Below are positions 31,380-41,574 of a DNA stretch of 64,000 nucleotides, piece by piece. This DNA comes from Rapana venosa (Eukaryota > Mollusca > Gastropoda > Neogastropoda > Muricidae), in the NCBI GenBank assembly GCA_028751875.1, contig CM054154.1:55774679-55838678 (forward strand), given 5' to 3'. Under the pieces are notes generated by a model. The model was not told the DNA's origin, did no database searches, and saw only the letters and a program-made list of their open reading frames with translations. The translations under genes were made by a program, and so were the position numbers. Numbering within the stretch: the stretch's first letter is position 1; every line of letters begins with the position of its first letter.

Positions 31380-31790
31380 CCCAGGGTGTTAAGACGGGGA
31401 ATGCTCCACAACAACAGCAACAACAACAACAACAACAGCATCTTTTTTAGTTTTGGGGGGAATTAAACTGAATGCATTTATCACCAAATATTGCCAAAAA
31501 TACATTAGGGTATTACTAGTGTCCATGTAATTTTCGAGTGTACGAGTCCAACCTTTCTTAGTTTCCTTTTCTTAGACGACCTTAGAAAACCTCAAGTTGG
31601 TATTTATACAAAATTATTATTTACCAGTCCTATATGACACCTAAAAAATATTAAGTTGATGTTTTTCCAAAGACATCTCAACTGTTAAACAATGTGTTCT
31701 AACAAAATCACAACTTGTTACAGTCTACAATGTCATTTTTCCTTAGGTCCAACTGTTGATCAAATATCATATGTAACAAGTCTGTTATCT
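31380..31790. other. Unique AT-rich intron segment
   Basis: After an (ACAACA)n stretch at 31408-31440 the DNA is AT-rich and unique-looking; no gene or element recognised. Confidence 0.6.
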
Positions 31791-31791
31791 G

Positions 31792-31888
31792 ACAACAGAT
31801 CATGCGTAACAGCAGTGTGTTGTCTGTGTCACAACAACAACAGATCATATGTAACAGCAGTGTGTTGTCTGTGTCACAACAACAACAG
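31792..31888 (+). repeat. 45-bp repeat carrying in-frame copies of the exon 14 acceptor
   Basis: Two 45-bp units lead to the exon. The junctions ACAACAG|ATC fall at 31799, 31844 and 31889 (the exon start). The first copies the exon's first ten bases exactly (ATCATGCGTA). Between junctions the sequence is stop-free in the VPS13 frame and would encode NSSVLSVSQQQQI twice. Confidence 0.93.
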
Positions 31889-32056
31889 ATCATGCGTATT
31901 GAGGGCAGTGAAGTGCTGAAGGCAGACGTGACGGTGTTCAACGGGGGCACGGAGGGAGAGAAGTACGCCAACATGAGCTGTGTCGACACCAGCGTGGACG
32001 TTGAAATCGGCTGCATCAAAGTCGTCTTTGTCAACAAGTTTGTCAATGGCTTGCTG
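31889..32056 (+). CDS. VPS13A/C: VPS13 exon 14 of window
   Basis: Acceptor CAACAACAG|ATCATG and donor TTGCTG|GTGAGT. 56 codons, phase 0 both sides. IMRIEGSEVLKADVTVFNGG leads to NMSCVDTSVDVEIGCIKVV and FVNKFVNGLL. The motif D-x-x-V-x-x-x-x-GCIxVVFxxKF is one of the best conserved blocks in VPS13A/C, so the identification is very firm. Two further in-frame acceptors lie 45 and 90 nt upstream. Confidence 0.96.
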
Positions 32057-32059
32057 GTG

Positions 32060-32400
32060 AGTGTGTGTGTGTGCACGCGTGTGCTCATATTTATGAATGC
32101 TAGCATGTGCATATGTTTGTATGTACACAAACCCATTTGTTTGTTTGACTGTGTAAATGTATAAGTACTCATGCTCGCATACTGTGGAAAATAGGTGAAA
32201 GATGCATGCCAAGACGTTAACCAAAGCATTTGAAATGAGATGTGGAACAAAAGGCATGCACAGAGTTGAATGACTTCTTCTGGAAACCGCTCTCAAGGTC
32301 ATGTGTGACGTGCCCATACCACTTCAGTCGGCATCTTTCACTCAAAGTCAGGAGGTCTTCCTGTAACCTGATGGTGTTTCAGTTGGGGTCTTCACTTCCT
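32060..32400. other. Intron segment, no gene
   Basis: A short TG run inside the donor, then unique-looking DNA. It may be the flank of the minus-strand LINE relic at 32400-32540, but no coding similarity is visible. Confidence 0.5.
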
Positions 32401-32540
32401 TGTTAATCTCTGATTGAGGTACCAGGAAGTTTGCAAAAGCATCTCATCTCTATTGTCTGTATCCTTCTTTCAATGTCTGCTGTTATGGTCCACGTTTCAC
32501 ATGCGTAAAATATGGACATGATCAGGGAAGAACCAGTTTG
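32400..32540 (-). mobile_element. Non-LTR retrotransposon ORF2 fragment, minus strand
   Basis: Read on minus, the frame gives SIFYACETWTITADIERRIQ and TIEMRCFCKLPGTSIRD. The CETWT...D-x-ERRIQ...E-x-R/K-C motif follows the RT domain in RTE/CR1-like ORF2 proteins. A tiny remnant, inactive. Confidence 0.75.
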
Positions 32541-32564
32541 ATTTGAAACTGATGGCGATGCTCT

Positions 32565-32738
32565 TGTCACTCACCCAGCTGTCAATGGGTACCTGCCTCT
32601 TTAGGGTCAGGGAAGGTAAAGCAGCGAGGGAGAGGAGAAGGGCGCCGCCCTTAATATGCTGGCCCCTGGAGAAGCTGAGGTATCTGACACCGCGCTCCCA
32701 ACAACTACATAGGCTATGGGAACACCTTTACCTTTTTA
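32565..32738 (+). mobile_element. SINE type 2, 3' part
   Basis: TCACCCAGCTGTCAATGGGTACCTG, GGGTCAGGGAAGGTAAAGCAGCG and GGCGCCGCCCTTAATATGCTGGCCCC match 23670-23830 almost base for base. The head is missing. Confidence 0.8.
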
Positions 32739-33119
32739 AAAAAAAATTGTTTTGTGGACATCTTTACCATCATATTGTTTCTTGGACACCTTTACCTTTA
32801 TATTATCAGTGTTGATTCTAGAGTGCGCCCTTGCAGGATTCCCGCATTTTTTTCAAAATTGCGCAAAACCATGTGGGCAGTGCGCCCTAACGGACGCAAA
32901 ATAATCCTGGACGGTGTGTTTTGGAACAAACAGTGCGCCACCGCAACTGCCGTGTATATAATCTCTAAAATGAAGCACTACTGCCCCCTGCAAGTTCTCC
33001 ATGATGCTTCTGGTTAGCTATGGCCTCGCTTTTGACCAATCACAGAAAGTGTACTTCGTCCTCGTCAGTTCCTGCAGCGTTCATTACGTTGGTGGGCTAC
33101 CCCCAGGGCTGCAACAAGC

Positions 33120-33220
33120 CCTCTTCGTAATAATGATAATAATAATAATACATGGAATTTATATAGCGCTTTATCTTGCAGAAAACAAATCAAAGCGCTT
33201 TCACTCATCCTACTCATAAC
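33120..33220 (-). mobile_element. LINE-type 3' tail, minus strand
   Basis: (AAT)n ACATGGAATTTATATAGCGC, then CAAATCAAAGCGCTTTCACTC: the reverse complement of the tail at 15680-15735. Nested in the hAT-like element. Confidence 0.75.
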
Positions 33221-33567
33221 AAAGCAGGCTCATCCTGCTCTGTTGTCCTCTTCCATTACGTCATCTTCCAAGAGGACTTGTACTCCGGAAACAAGTGACG
33301 TGATTGGGACAGAGATCGTTGAGGAGATAGCAGACGCCAGGGCCCAGCAGGTTCAGAGCTCAAGTAGCCCTGGCTTGAGAACAACGAACATGGCTGTCTA
33401 TCGGCTATCTATCGGCTTTGTTTCAAACATGGAAAGAACAATGCATTCACTAAAGGAGATTGCGCTAATTACAGAACAGCATTTAAAGCATCACACATTA
33501 ACACAGCTGATCACCAGAGGCTGTACAAGATAAAAAGAACTTCAGAAAGACTTCCATCAGTTAGGCA

Positions 33568-33584
33568 ACTCTCTCTCTCTCTCT

Positions 33585-33632
<48 letters not shown>
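33568..33632. repeat. CT microsatellite
   Basis: (CT)n; further runs at 33778-33802 and 33910-33976 within the same element, so the interior has at least three CT tracts. Confidence 0.9.
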
Positions 33633-33637
<5 letters not shown>

Positions 33638-33908
33638 CTTTTTGACATTATCTTGTTTGTTGATCAATTGGTTTATTTATGTTTGTTTCACTTTTTTCCC
33701 CCATGAGGGCCTGGTGTAAAGAAGCCTCTGGCTTATCCAATTACCCTCATTAAAATATTCGAGAGTTCGAGTTCGAGTTCTCTCTCTCTCTCTCTCTCTC
33801 TTTTTCTATCTCTCTTTCTATCTCTCAATCTCAATGTACAATCTTTGACATTAGCTTTATCTATAATCTAGATCTAGACCTCTCTGAATGTGGAAATACA
33901 AATTTGAC

Positions 33909-33983
<75 letters not shown>

Positions 33984-34274
33984 GTCTGTCCTCTGTATGA
34001 TCTTGGGGTGGGGGAGGGGGGTGGGGATTGAAACAAGACTTCTGCCTACATATCTGCTTGTTTGTTTTGTTTCTCTTCCTTGAAAAAATAGCAGAAACTA
34101 AGAGTACTGAGGGTACGGTAAGCAAATACTACTTGTTCCCTTTTTTATGAGGGGGGAATGCCCCCTTTTTTTCATTTTAGGGGGCCCTTGGGCCCCTTAT
34201 TTTGAAATCCTAGAATCAGAACTGTATTATTTTGTGGACACCTGTACCTTTATTTTGATTGGTGCACACCTGCA

Positions 34275-34815
34275 GCTTTACCATGACCCGTTTGTTGACC
34301 ATAACCTACCTGTGTGTATGTTGACCATGACCCATTTGTTGACCATGACCTGTGTGCATGTTGACCATGACCCATTTGTTGACCATGACCTGTGTGTATG
34401 TTGACCATGACCCATTTGTTGACCATGACCTGTGTGTATGTTGACCATGACCTGTATGTGTTGACCATGACCTGTATGTATGTTGACCATGACCTGTATA
34501 TGTGTTGACCATGACCCGTGTGTTGACTATGACCTGTGAGTTGACCATGACCTGTATGTATGTTGACCATGACCTGTATATGTGTCGACCATGACCTGTA
34601 TATGTGTTGACCATGACCCGTGTGTTGACCATGACCCGTGTGTTGACCATGACCTGTGTGTTGACCATGACCTGTATGTATGTTGACCATGACCTGTATA
34701 TGTGTTGACCATGACCCATGTGTTGACCATGACCCATGTGTTGACCATGACCTGTATATGTGTTGACCATGACCTGTATGTGTTGACCATGACCTGTATA
34801 TGTGTTGACCATGCC
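34275..34815. repeat. GTTGACCATGACCTGTATATGT minisatellite
   Basis: About 540 bp of TTGACCATGACC followed by TGTGTGTATG, TGTATATGTG, CGTGTG or CATTTG. H/V/N/I frames on minus are artefacts. Confidence 0.93.
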
Positions 34816-35300
34816 CTGTATATGTATGTGTGTGTGTGTGTATGTGTGTGTGTGTGTGTGGTGTGTATATGTGTGTGTGTGGTGTGTGTGTGTGTGTGTG
34901 TGTATGTGTGTGGTGTGTATGTGTGTGTGTGTGTTGTGTGTGTGTGTGTGTGTGTATGTGTGTGTGTGTGTGGTGTGTGTGTGTGGTGTGTGTGTGTGGT
35001 GTGTGTCTGTGTGTGTGGTTGTGTGTGTGGTGTGTGTGTGGTTGTGTGGTTGTGTGTCTGTGTGGTGTGTGTGTTTATGTGTGTGTGTGTGTATGTGTGT
35101 GGTGTGTGTATGTGGTATGTGGTATGTATGTATGTGGTGTGTGTGTGTATGTGGTGTGTGTGTCTGTGTGGTGTGTGTGTGTCTGTGTGTGTATGTCTGT
35201 GTGTGTGTGTATGTGGTATGTGTGTATGTATGTATGTGGTATGTCTGTGTGTGGTGTGGTCTGTGGTGTGTGTGGTGTGTATGTATGTGGTCTGTGTGGT
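34816..35300. repeat. TG/GTGTGGTG/TATG repeat
   Basis: A low-complexity TG-rich stretch ending at the exon 15 acceptor (TGGTGTCAG). Confidence 0.92.
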
Positions 35301-35305
35301 GTCAG

Positions 35306-35428
35306 GGTTTTGTGGACAACTTCCAAGCGGCCAAGGCCAAGGTGCAGGAGGCGGGGCAGGCGGCGGCGGCGGCGGGCATGGAGGCCGTGCAGTCCCTGCA
35401 GGAAACAGCCACACGCCTGGCCCTCAAG
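35306..35428 (+). CDS. VPS13A/C: VPS13 exon 15 of window
   Basis: Acceptor GTGGTGTCAG|GGTTTT and donor CTCAAG|GTGCTG. 41 codons, phase 0 both sides. GFVDNFQAAKAKVQEAGQAA and GMEAVQSLQETATRLALK form an amphipathic helix: the FxDNFQxAK helix follows the GCIxVVF strand in VPS13A/C. The alanine run is GCG-coded and gives high local GC. Confidence 0.96.
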
Positions 35429-35449
35429 GTGCTGCACCACCGCCTCTCC

Positions 35450-35560
35450 CTCTGTCTCTCCCTGGCTGGCTGTCTGGCTGGCTGGCTGGCTGTCTCTCTG
35501 TCTGTCTGTCTCTCTGTCTGTCTGTCTCTCTGTCTGTCTGTCTGGTCTTTTCTGTCGTTG
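35450..35560. repeat. CTGGCTGTCTGTCTGTCTCT repeat
   Basis: Four-base repeats shortly inside the exon 15 donor. Confidence 0.88.
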
Positions 35561-35678
35561 GTTGTGTGTTGTTCTCTGTGTTTGGGGGTAGAGAGCTGTG
35601 AAACTTCCCAAAAGGGATTCTTCTTCCTCCTAGGGCACTGTTTGCCCACCATTCAGGTTGTAGATTAGCCACTTCCCC

Positions 35679-36349
35679 TTAACTCATTGGAGTCGCAGTG
35701 AAATGGATCCCGCCATTTTGTGGTGACGTGTGATTTTGGCTATATTTGAAAAATTCAGCATACTTACCAAACATAATAATGACATACACATTATACATCA
35801 TTGAAAAGTTTATAATGTCTTCTTTTGAGATTGTTTCACAGTATTTTAATAGATGACTGTATTTATTTTTTACAAATTTTCAAAATATGTCACTGAATGC
35901 TGAAAAATAAAAAGTTTTTGAAAATTAGGGCTGGTATCTTAAATGGCTTGAACAATTCATCAACTAGTCCCCTTGAAGCAATGTGATGACTTTTCACCAA
36001 AGTAAAGTTCCCTGAAGCTGGCTGAATCCATGTGATGTCACTTTTTGTACAACAGATTATCTTTTTTAAAGAATCATAACATTGGAGTGCCTGAAATCCC
36101 AAAGATATCACTTGTTGACATGTCAAACAAAATTGGCCAACAGACAAAAACTAGGCAAGCTTATGGTCAAGGAAAGCAACTGTGTTTAGAAAAATGATTG
36201 CCCTACAGGCCAGAGTACTTTTCCTTGAGTTAACCATCACTTTGTGTTTTTAAAAAAATTCACAAGTCTGCCGATTCTTAAGCTTCGGCACGTCACAGTA
36301 AAGGAGAGAGTGCCGAAGCTTAAGCTTCAGCACAACCTCAATGAGTTAA
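35679..36349. mobile_element. piggyBac-like MITE with TTAA ends
   Basis: The left end TTAACTCATTGGAG and the reverse complement of the right end, TTAACTCATTGAGG, are terminal inverted repeats bounded by TTAA on both sides, the target site of piggyBac transposases. Near the right end is a perfect 15-bp subterminal palindrome CTTAAGCTTCGGCAC (36277-36291) / GTGCCGAAGCTTAAG (36310-36324). The 671-bp interior is AT-rich without a transposase frame, so it is non-autonomous. Confidence 0.78.
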
Positions 36350-36690
36350 ACATCGCCCCAGTGTCCACTCCATTTTTACACTAATATCTGTGTGTGTGTG
36401 AGTGTGCGCGCACACACACTCGCGTGTGAGTGTGCTAATGTATGTGTGTGTGTATGTGTTGTCTGTTCAATCTCATTTTCAACGTCTGTTCACTAGTAGC
36501 GAGATTAGATGCTGTGCATATGTGTGTGCATGCTTGCACGCTCGTGTTTGGGGCGGGGACAAAGATGGGGTGAGGTGGGTTGGGTGGTCTAAAATCCCAG
36601 TGTTGAAAAGATGTCGGGCTTCCTTCCTTCCTTCCTTCCTTCCTTCCTTGATTCATGGATGGATGGATGGATGGATGTGTGTGTGTGAAG
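36350..36690. other. Intron with simple repeats
   Basis: TG-rich DNA, a fragment resembling 8395-8425 (ACGTCTGTTCAC...GATTAGA, a LINE 3' UTR trait), (TTCC)n at 36620-36650 and (GGAT)n at 36655-36678 just before the exon 16 acceptor. Confidence 0.65.
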
Positions 36691-36875
36691 GTTCAGATGA
36701 AGGCGCCCGTGATCCTGGTTCCCCAGAGCTCGCAGTCGCTGAACTCGCTGATGCTGGACCTGGGTCACCTCAGCGTCAGCAACACCTTCTGCCTGGCCGG
36801 CCACAAGTCCCCCAGCGGAGTGCCCGCCGTCCTGGAGCAGATGAAGGTCGTGCTGACCTCCCTCCAGCTCTCCAG
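36691..36875 (+). CDS. VPS13A/C: VPS13 exon 16 of window
   Basis: Acceptor GTGTGAAG|GTTCAG, chosen because VQM before KAPVILVPQSSQSLNSLMLD keeps the family's spacing; the alternative GTTCAG|ATGAAG six bases on would drop two residues. 61 codons and two bases, donor TCCAG|GTAGCA. LMLDLGHLSVSNTF repeats the exon 1 hallmark, and VLEQMKVVLTSLQLS follows. One of the most conserved VPS13A/C blocks. Confidence 0.96.
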
Positions 36876-36879
36876 GTAG

Positions 36880-37160
36880 CAGGGGGGGGGGGGGGGGGGG
36901 GAGTGTGGGGGGGGGGGATGTGTCTTTGTGGTGGGGGAAGGGATGTGGGGGGGGGGGGGGGATGTAGGGGGGGAGGGGGGAAGAGGGATGTGTGTGTGTG
37001 GGGGAAGGGATGTGGGGGGGGGGGGGGGATGAAGGGATGTATGGGGGGGGAGGGGGAAGGGATGTATGGGGGGGGGGGATGTGTGTAGGGTGGGTGGAAG
37101 GGAAGGAAGTGTGTGTGGGGTTGATGGGGAGTGTGGGGGGAGGGTGTAGGGTGGGAGGGA
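36880..37160. repeat. Poly-G rich GGGATGTG repeat
   Basis: G homopolymers of 8-20 bases separated by GATGTGTG or GAAGGGATGT, starting just inside the exon 16 donor. G-quadruplex-prone. Frames of G/V/C/W on plus and P/T/H on minus are artefacts. Confidence 0.92.
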
Positions 37161-37565
37161 GGGAAGAGGGTGTGTGTGGATTTGTGGGGTAGTGTGTGTG
37201 TGCGCCGTGAGTGCATGTGTTGGTGAATGTTTCAGGGGTGGGTGGTGGATTGTGTGTGTGTGTGTGTTGTGTGTAGTCCGATGTGTGTATGTATGGCAGT
37301 TGGGTTTGCCTGCCTGCCTGTCTGTATGTCTGTTTCTCTTACTGTCTGTTGATGACATTTGTTTATATAAATCTGCTTTATGCGAATCTCCCCCCCCTCC
37401 CCTGCCCACATCTCAGCAGAGGAAGCGCAGTGGAACTGATGTTTTCCAGGATGATGTATTGTTAACAGAAAGGATAGAGACTCCCCAATCTGATTCCCTT
37501 CATTTTGTGATGGTGATGATAACAGTGATCATGTTCACAGTGATGATGACGGTGTTGGTGTTGGT
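37161..37565. other. Intron segment with no gene
   Basis: TG-rich to 37280, then unique DNA with a (GAT)-rich end before exon 17. Nothing recognised. Confidence 0.55.
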
Positions 37566-37573
37566 GTCACCAG

Positions 37574-37730
37574 GGCGATGCTGAAGAAGACGGAGGGGGG
37601 GGGTGTGCAGTCAGACTGCGTGGTGTTGGAGCCTCTGACGATCTCGGTGACGATGCAGCGCAACCTGTCTGCAGCCTGGCACCACCAGCACCCCGACATC
37701 CAGCTGGGGGGCGCCCTGGAGCCTCTCACG
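37574..37730 (+). CDS. VPS13A/C: VPS13 exon 17 of window
   Basis: Acceptor GTGTCACCAG|GGCGAT and donor CTCACG|GTCAGC. One base completes Arg, then 52 codons in phase 0. AMLKKTEGGGVQSD, then CVVLEPLTISVTMQRNLSAA and WHHQHPDIQLGGALEPLT: the (I/V)LEP-x-x-x-x-V-x-x-RNL pattern is conserved in VPS13 groove modules. Confidence 0.95.
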
Positions 37731-37734
37731 GTCA

Positions 37735-37765
37735 GCAACAACAACAACAACAACAACAACAACAG
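37735..37765. repeat. CAA repeat at the exon 17 donor
   Basis: GTCAG(CAA)n directly continues the donor. Confidence 0.85.
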
Positions 37766-37947
37766 CCACCTTTTCTTCTTTTTGTGTGTGTGTGTGTGTG
37801 TTCCTCTTGCTGTCTTTTGAAAGTGTTTACACGAAGGAAGGAAGGAAGGAAGGAGGCAGCAGGAAGGAAGGCAGGAAGAAGGCAGGAAGAAGGAAGGAAG
37901 GAGGCAGCAGCAGCAGCAGGGCAGTGAGGACCTCCCCCACCTGTCTA

Positions 37948-38046
37948 ACAAGAACATCTTGCGCACACGTTAAAGCCCGTTCCGCTGTTCGGAAGAGCAG
38001 GCCATTGTGTGCCTGTGGGAACGGATGACAAAATTCCCAAAACTAG
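37948..38046 (+). mobile_element. SINE type 1 fragment
   Basis: ACATCTTGCGCACACGTTAAA, CGGAAGAGCAGGCCATTGTG and GGGAACGGATGACAAAATTC match the middle of the copy at 23850. Confidence 0.8.
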
Positions 38047-38324
38047 GGGGGGGGGGGGGGGGGGGGACCCACCAAAAAAAGCAAGTGGCATGTATGCAAG
38101 AACCTCACATCACACACATGCACACATGTGCACATGCCCACACACGCACACGTACGCATGCACAACACACGCACACATACACACTCGCAATACACGCACA
38201 TATACACACTCATGTGCACACACGCGCACACACACACACACGCAATATAGAGTCAACACATACACTTACCCCCAAACCCCACCCCTCGCCACATACACAC
38301 ACTTAAAGTACACGCACGCACACG

Positions 38325-38356
<32 letters not shown>

Positions 38357-38402
38357 GAAAAACTGAAATAATACAGAAACTGAAATACACATTCACACAA
38401 CA

Positions 38403-38443
<41 letters not shown>

Positions 38444-38450
38444 ACTGTGC
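38047..38450. repeat. Poly-G, CA-rich and CT repeats
   Basis: G run of about 20 at 38047-38066, CACACA/CGCACA-rich DNA to 38350 and (CT)n at 38412-38440. Confidence 0.85.
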
Positions 38451-38454
38451 CTCT

Positions 38455-40960
38455 GTCTGATCTGTGATGTCTGAGATCTCTCTGATGTGTGTGATGTCTG
38501 TGATGTCCGATCTCTGTGATGTCCGATCTCTGTGATGTCTGATCTCTGTGATGTCCGATCTCTGTGATGTCTGATCTCTGTTGTCTGTGATGTCCGGTCT
38601 GTGATGTCCGATGTCTGTGATGTCCGATCTCTGGTGTCTGTGATGTCCGATCTCTGTGATGTCTGATCTCTGTGATGTCTGATCTCTGATGTCTGTGATG
38701 TCCGATCTCTGATGTCTGTGATGTCCGATCTCTGTGATGTCTGATCTCTGTGATGTCTGTGATGTCCTGTCTGTGATGTCCTGTCTGTGATGTCTGGTGT
38801 CTGTGATGTCTGGTGTCTGTGATGTCCGATCTCTGTGATCTGTGATGTCCGATGTCTGATCTCTGTGATGTCTGATCTCTGTGATGTCTGGTCTCTGTGA
38901 TGTCCGATGTCTGTGATGTCCGATGTCTGCGATGTCCGATGTCTGTGATGTCCGATGTCTCCGATGTCTGTGATGTCTGATGTCTGTGATGTCCGATGTC
39001 TGTGATGTCCGATGTCTGTGATGTCCGATGTCTCCGATGTCCGATGTCTCCGATGTCCGATGTCTGATCTCTGTGATGTCTGATCTCTGTGATGTCTGGT
39101 CTCTGTGATGTCCGATGTCTGTGATGTCCGATGTCTGATCTCTGTGATGTCTGGTCTCTGTGATGTCCGATGTCTGTGATGTCCGATGTCTCCGATGTCT
39201 GTGATGTCCGATGTCTGCGATGTCCGATGTCTGTGATGTCCGATGTCTGTGATGTCCGATCTCTGTGATGTCCGATCTCTGTGATGTCCGATGTCTGTGA
39301 TGTCCGATGTCTGTGATGTCCGATGTCTGTGATGTCCGATGTCTGATCTCTGTGATGTCCGATGTCTGCGATGTCCGATGTCTGTGATGTCCGATGTCTC
39401 CGATGTCTGTGATGTCTGTGATGCCCGACGTCTGTGATGTCTGATCTCTGTGATGTCCGATGTCTGTGATGTCCGATGTCTGTGATGTCCGATGTCTGTG
39501 ATGTCCGATGTCTGTGATGTCCGATGTCTGTGATGTCCGATGTCTGCGATGTCCGATGTCTGTGATGTCCGATGTCTGTGATGTCCGATGTCTGCGATGT
39601 CTGATCTCTGTGATGTCCGATGTCTGTGATGTCTGATCTCTGTGATGTCTGGTCTCTGTGATGTCCGATGTCTGTGATGTCTCCGATGTCCGATGTCTGT
39701 GATGTCCGATGTCTGTGATGTCCGATGTCTGTGATGTCCGGTGTCTGTGATGTCCGGTGTCTGTGATGTCTGATCTCTGTGATGTCTGATCTCTGTGATG
39801 TCCGATGTCTGTGATGTCCGATGTCTCCGATGTCCGATGTCTGTGATGTCCGATGTCTGCGATGTCCGATGTCTGTGATGTCCGATGTCTGTGATGTCCG
39901 ATGTCTGTGATGTCTGATCTCTGTGATGTCCGATGTCTGTGATGTGCGATGTCTGCGATGTCTGTGATGTCCGATGTCTGCGATGTCCGATGTCTGTGAT
40001 GGCCGATGTCTGTGATGTCCGATGTCTGTGATGTCCGATGTCCGATGTCTGTGATGTCCGATGTCTGTGATGTCCGATGTCTGTGATGTCCGATGTCTGT
40101 GATGTCCGATGTCTGCGATGTCCGATGTCTGCGATGTCCGATGTCTGTGATGTCCGATGTCTGTGATGTCTGATCTCTGTGATGTCCGATGTCTGTGATG
40201 CCCGATGTCTGTGATGTCCGATGTCTGTGATGTCCGATGTCTGCGATGTCTGATCTCTGTGATGTCTGATCTCTGTGATGTCTGTGATGTCCGATGTCTG
40301 TGATGTCTGATCTCTGTGATGTCTGTGATGGCCGATGTCTGTGATGTCTGATGTCTGTGATGTCCGATGTCTGATCTCTGTGATGTCTGGTCTCTGTGAT
40401 GTCCGATGTCTGTGATGTCCGATGTCTCCGATGTCCGATGTCTGTGATGTCCGATGTCTGTGATGTCCGATGTCTGTGATGTCCGATGTCTCCGATGTCC
40501 GATGTCTCCGATGTCTGTGATGTCCGATGTCTGCGATGTCCGATGTCTGTGATGTCCGATGTCTGTGATGTCCGATGTCTGTGATGTCTGATCTCTGTGA
40601 TGTCTGATCTCTGTGATGTCCGATGTCTGTGATGTCCGATGTCTCCGATGTCTGTGATGTCCGATGTCTGCGATGTCCGATGTCTGTGATGTCCGATGTC
40701 TGTGATGTCTCTGATGTCTGTGATGTCTGATCTCTGTGATGTCTGATCTCTGTGATGTCCGATGTCTGTGATGTCCGATGTCTGTGATGTCCGATGTCTG
40801 ATCTCTGTGATGTCTGATCTCTGTGATGTCTGATCTCTGTGATGTCCGATGTCTGTGATGTCCGATGTCTGATCTCTGTGATGTCTGATCTCTGTGATGT
40901 CTGATCTCTGTGATGTCTGATCTCTGTGATCTCTGATCTCTGTGATCTCTGATGTCTGTC
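38455..40960. repeat. GATGTCTGTGATGTCCGATG satellite, about 2.5 kb
   Basis: Eight-base words GATGTCTG, TGATGTCC, GATCTCTG and GATGTCTC in variable order, giving a 16-bp-like period. Minus reads as ATCGGACATCACAGACATCG and produces an 882-residue frame (HHRHRTSQTSDITDIG), an artefact. It ends about 25 bp before the exon 18 acceptor. Confidence 0.95.
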
Positions 40961-40983
40961 AGTGTATGATGTCCATGTTGCAG

Positions 40984-41125
40984 GTACGTCTCAGTCAAGG
41001 GGACTTTGCCACAGCCATGCAGGTGTTGAACGAAAACCTGAACGAAGGAGCCCCCCCACCCCCTGTCCCTCCCTCAGAACAGTCCTCCTACTCCTCCTCC
41101 CTGGCCGCGCCTGTCCTGCCCACAG
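40984..41125 (+). CDS. VPS13A/C: VPS13 exon 18 of window
   Basis: Acceptor CATGTTGCAG|GTACGT and donor CCACAG|GTAGGT. 47 codons plus one base. VRLSQGDFATAMQVLNENLN matches the conserved (D/N)xxxxMxxLxENLxE helix; GAPPPPVPPSEQSSYSSSLA is a variable linker. Confidence 0.95.
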
Positions 41126-41570
41126 GTAGGTAGGGGGGGGGGGGGTCTGGGTGTATGGGTGGAGAGGTCAGGTGTGTGTGTATTTCAGGTTCTGTGCATG
41201 TACTTCAGTCTTTGTGTGTGTGTGTGTGTGTATTTTGTGTGAGAGTGTTTCAGTCTCTCTGTGTATTTCAGTCTGTGTATGGAGAAAGGGAGAGGGGGGG
41301 GGGGGGGTCGTTTTGTGTAGGTATGGGTGGGGTGGGGTGGGGGAGGTAAGCTGTGTGTGCAGGTGGGGGTGGAGGTATGTGTGGTAACTGTATATTGTGT
41401 TGTGACTGGGCATGTGTGTGTGTGTGTGTGTAAAGAGAAGTGGGGAGGGAAGGACAGACAGGCAGGCAGGCAGCTAGCCAGTGGTGGGTGGTCAGCGTGG
41501 AGCTCCTGCCCTGCTGCTGCCTGAAGGCTGTGTCCTGGAGTCAGCACTGACCCCACCTCCCACACAGCCT
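41126..41570. repeat. G/T-rich intron
   Basis: G runs at 41131-41142 and 41295-41308 within TG-rich DNA; frames on either strand are low-complexity. Confidence 0.7.
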
Positions 41571-41574
41571 TCGC

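Larger units (their letters stand above)
32738..34260 (+). mobile_element. hAT-like non-autonomous element with nested insertions (32807-34224)
   Basis: The left end CAGTGTTGATTCTAGAG (32807) and the reverse complement of the right end, CAGTTCTGATTCTAGGA (34224), form imperfect terminal inverted repeats starting with CAG as in hAT elements. TATTAT flanks both ends (32801-32806, 34225-34230). The outer flanks are related (TTGTGGACA...CTTTACC, GGACACCTTTACCTTTATATTAT and TTGTGGACACCTGTACCTTTA), as if one small repeat had been split. Inside are a minus-strand LINE tail (33120-33215), a 96-residue frame of unknown identity (33243-33533) and long CT runs. hAT duplications are normally 8 bp, so the class is tentative. 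Confidence 0.5.

Noticed and set aside
33243..33533. 96-residue frame MSSSITSSSKRTCTPETSDV... as a gene
   Set aside because: No recognisable domain, located inside a probable transposon with nested repeats; kept only as part of the hAT-like element finding.
38350..40998. 882-residue minus-strand frame rich in HHRHRTSQTSDITDIG
   Set aside because: It is the translation of an eight-base-word satellite; no domains and it sits in the intron before exon 18.
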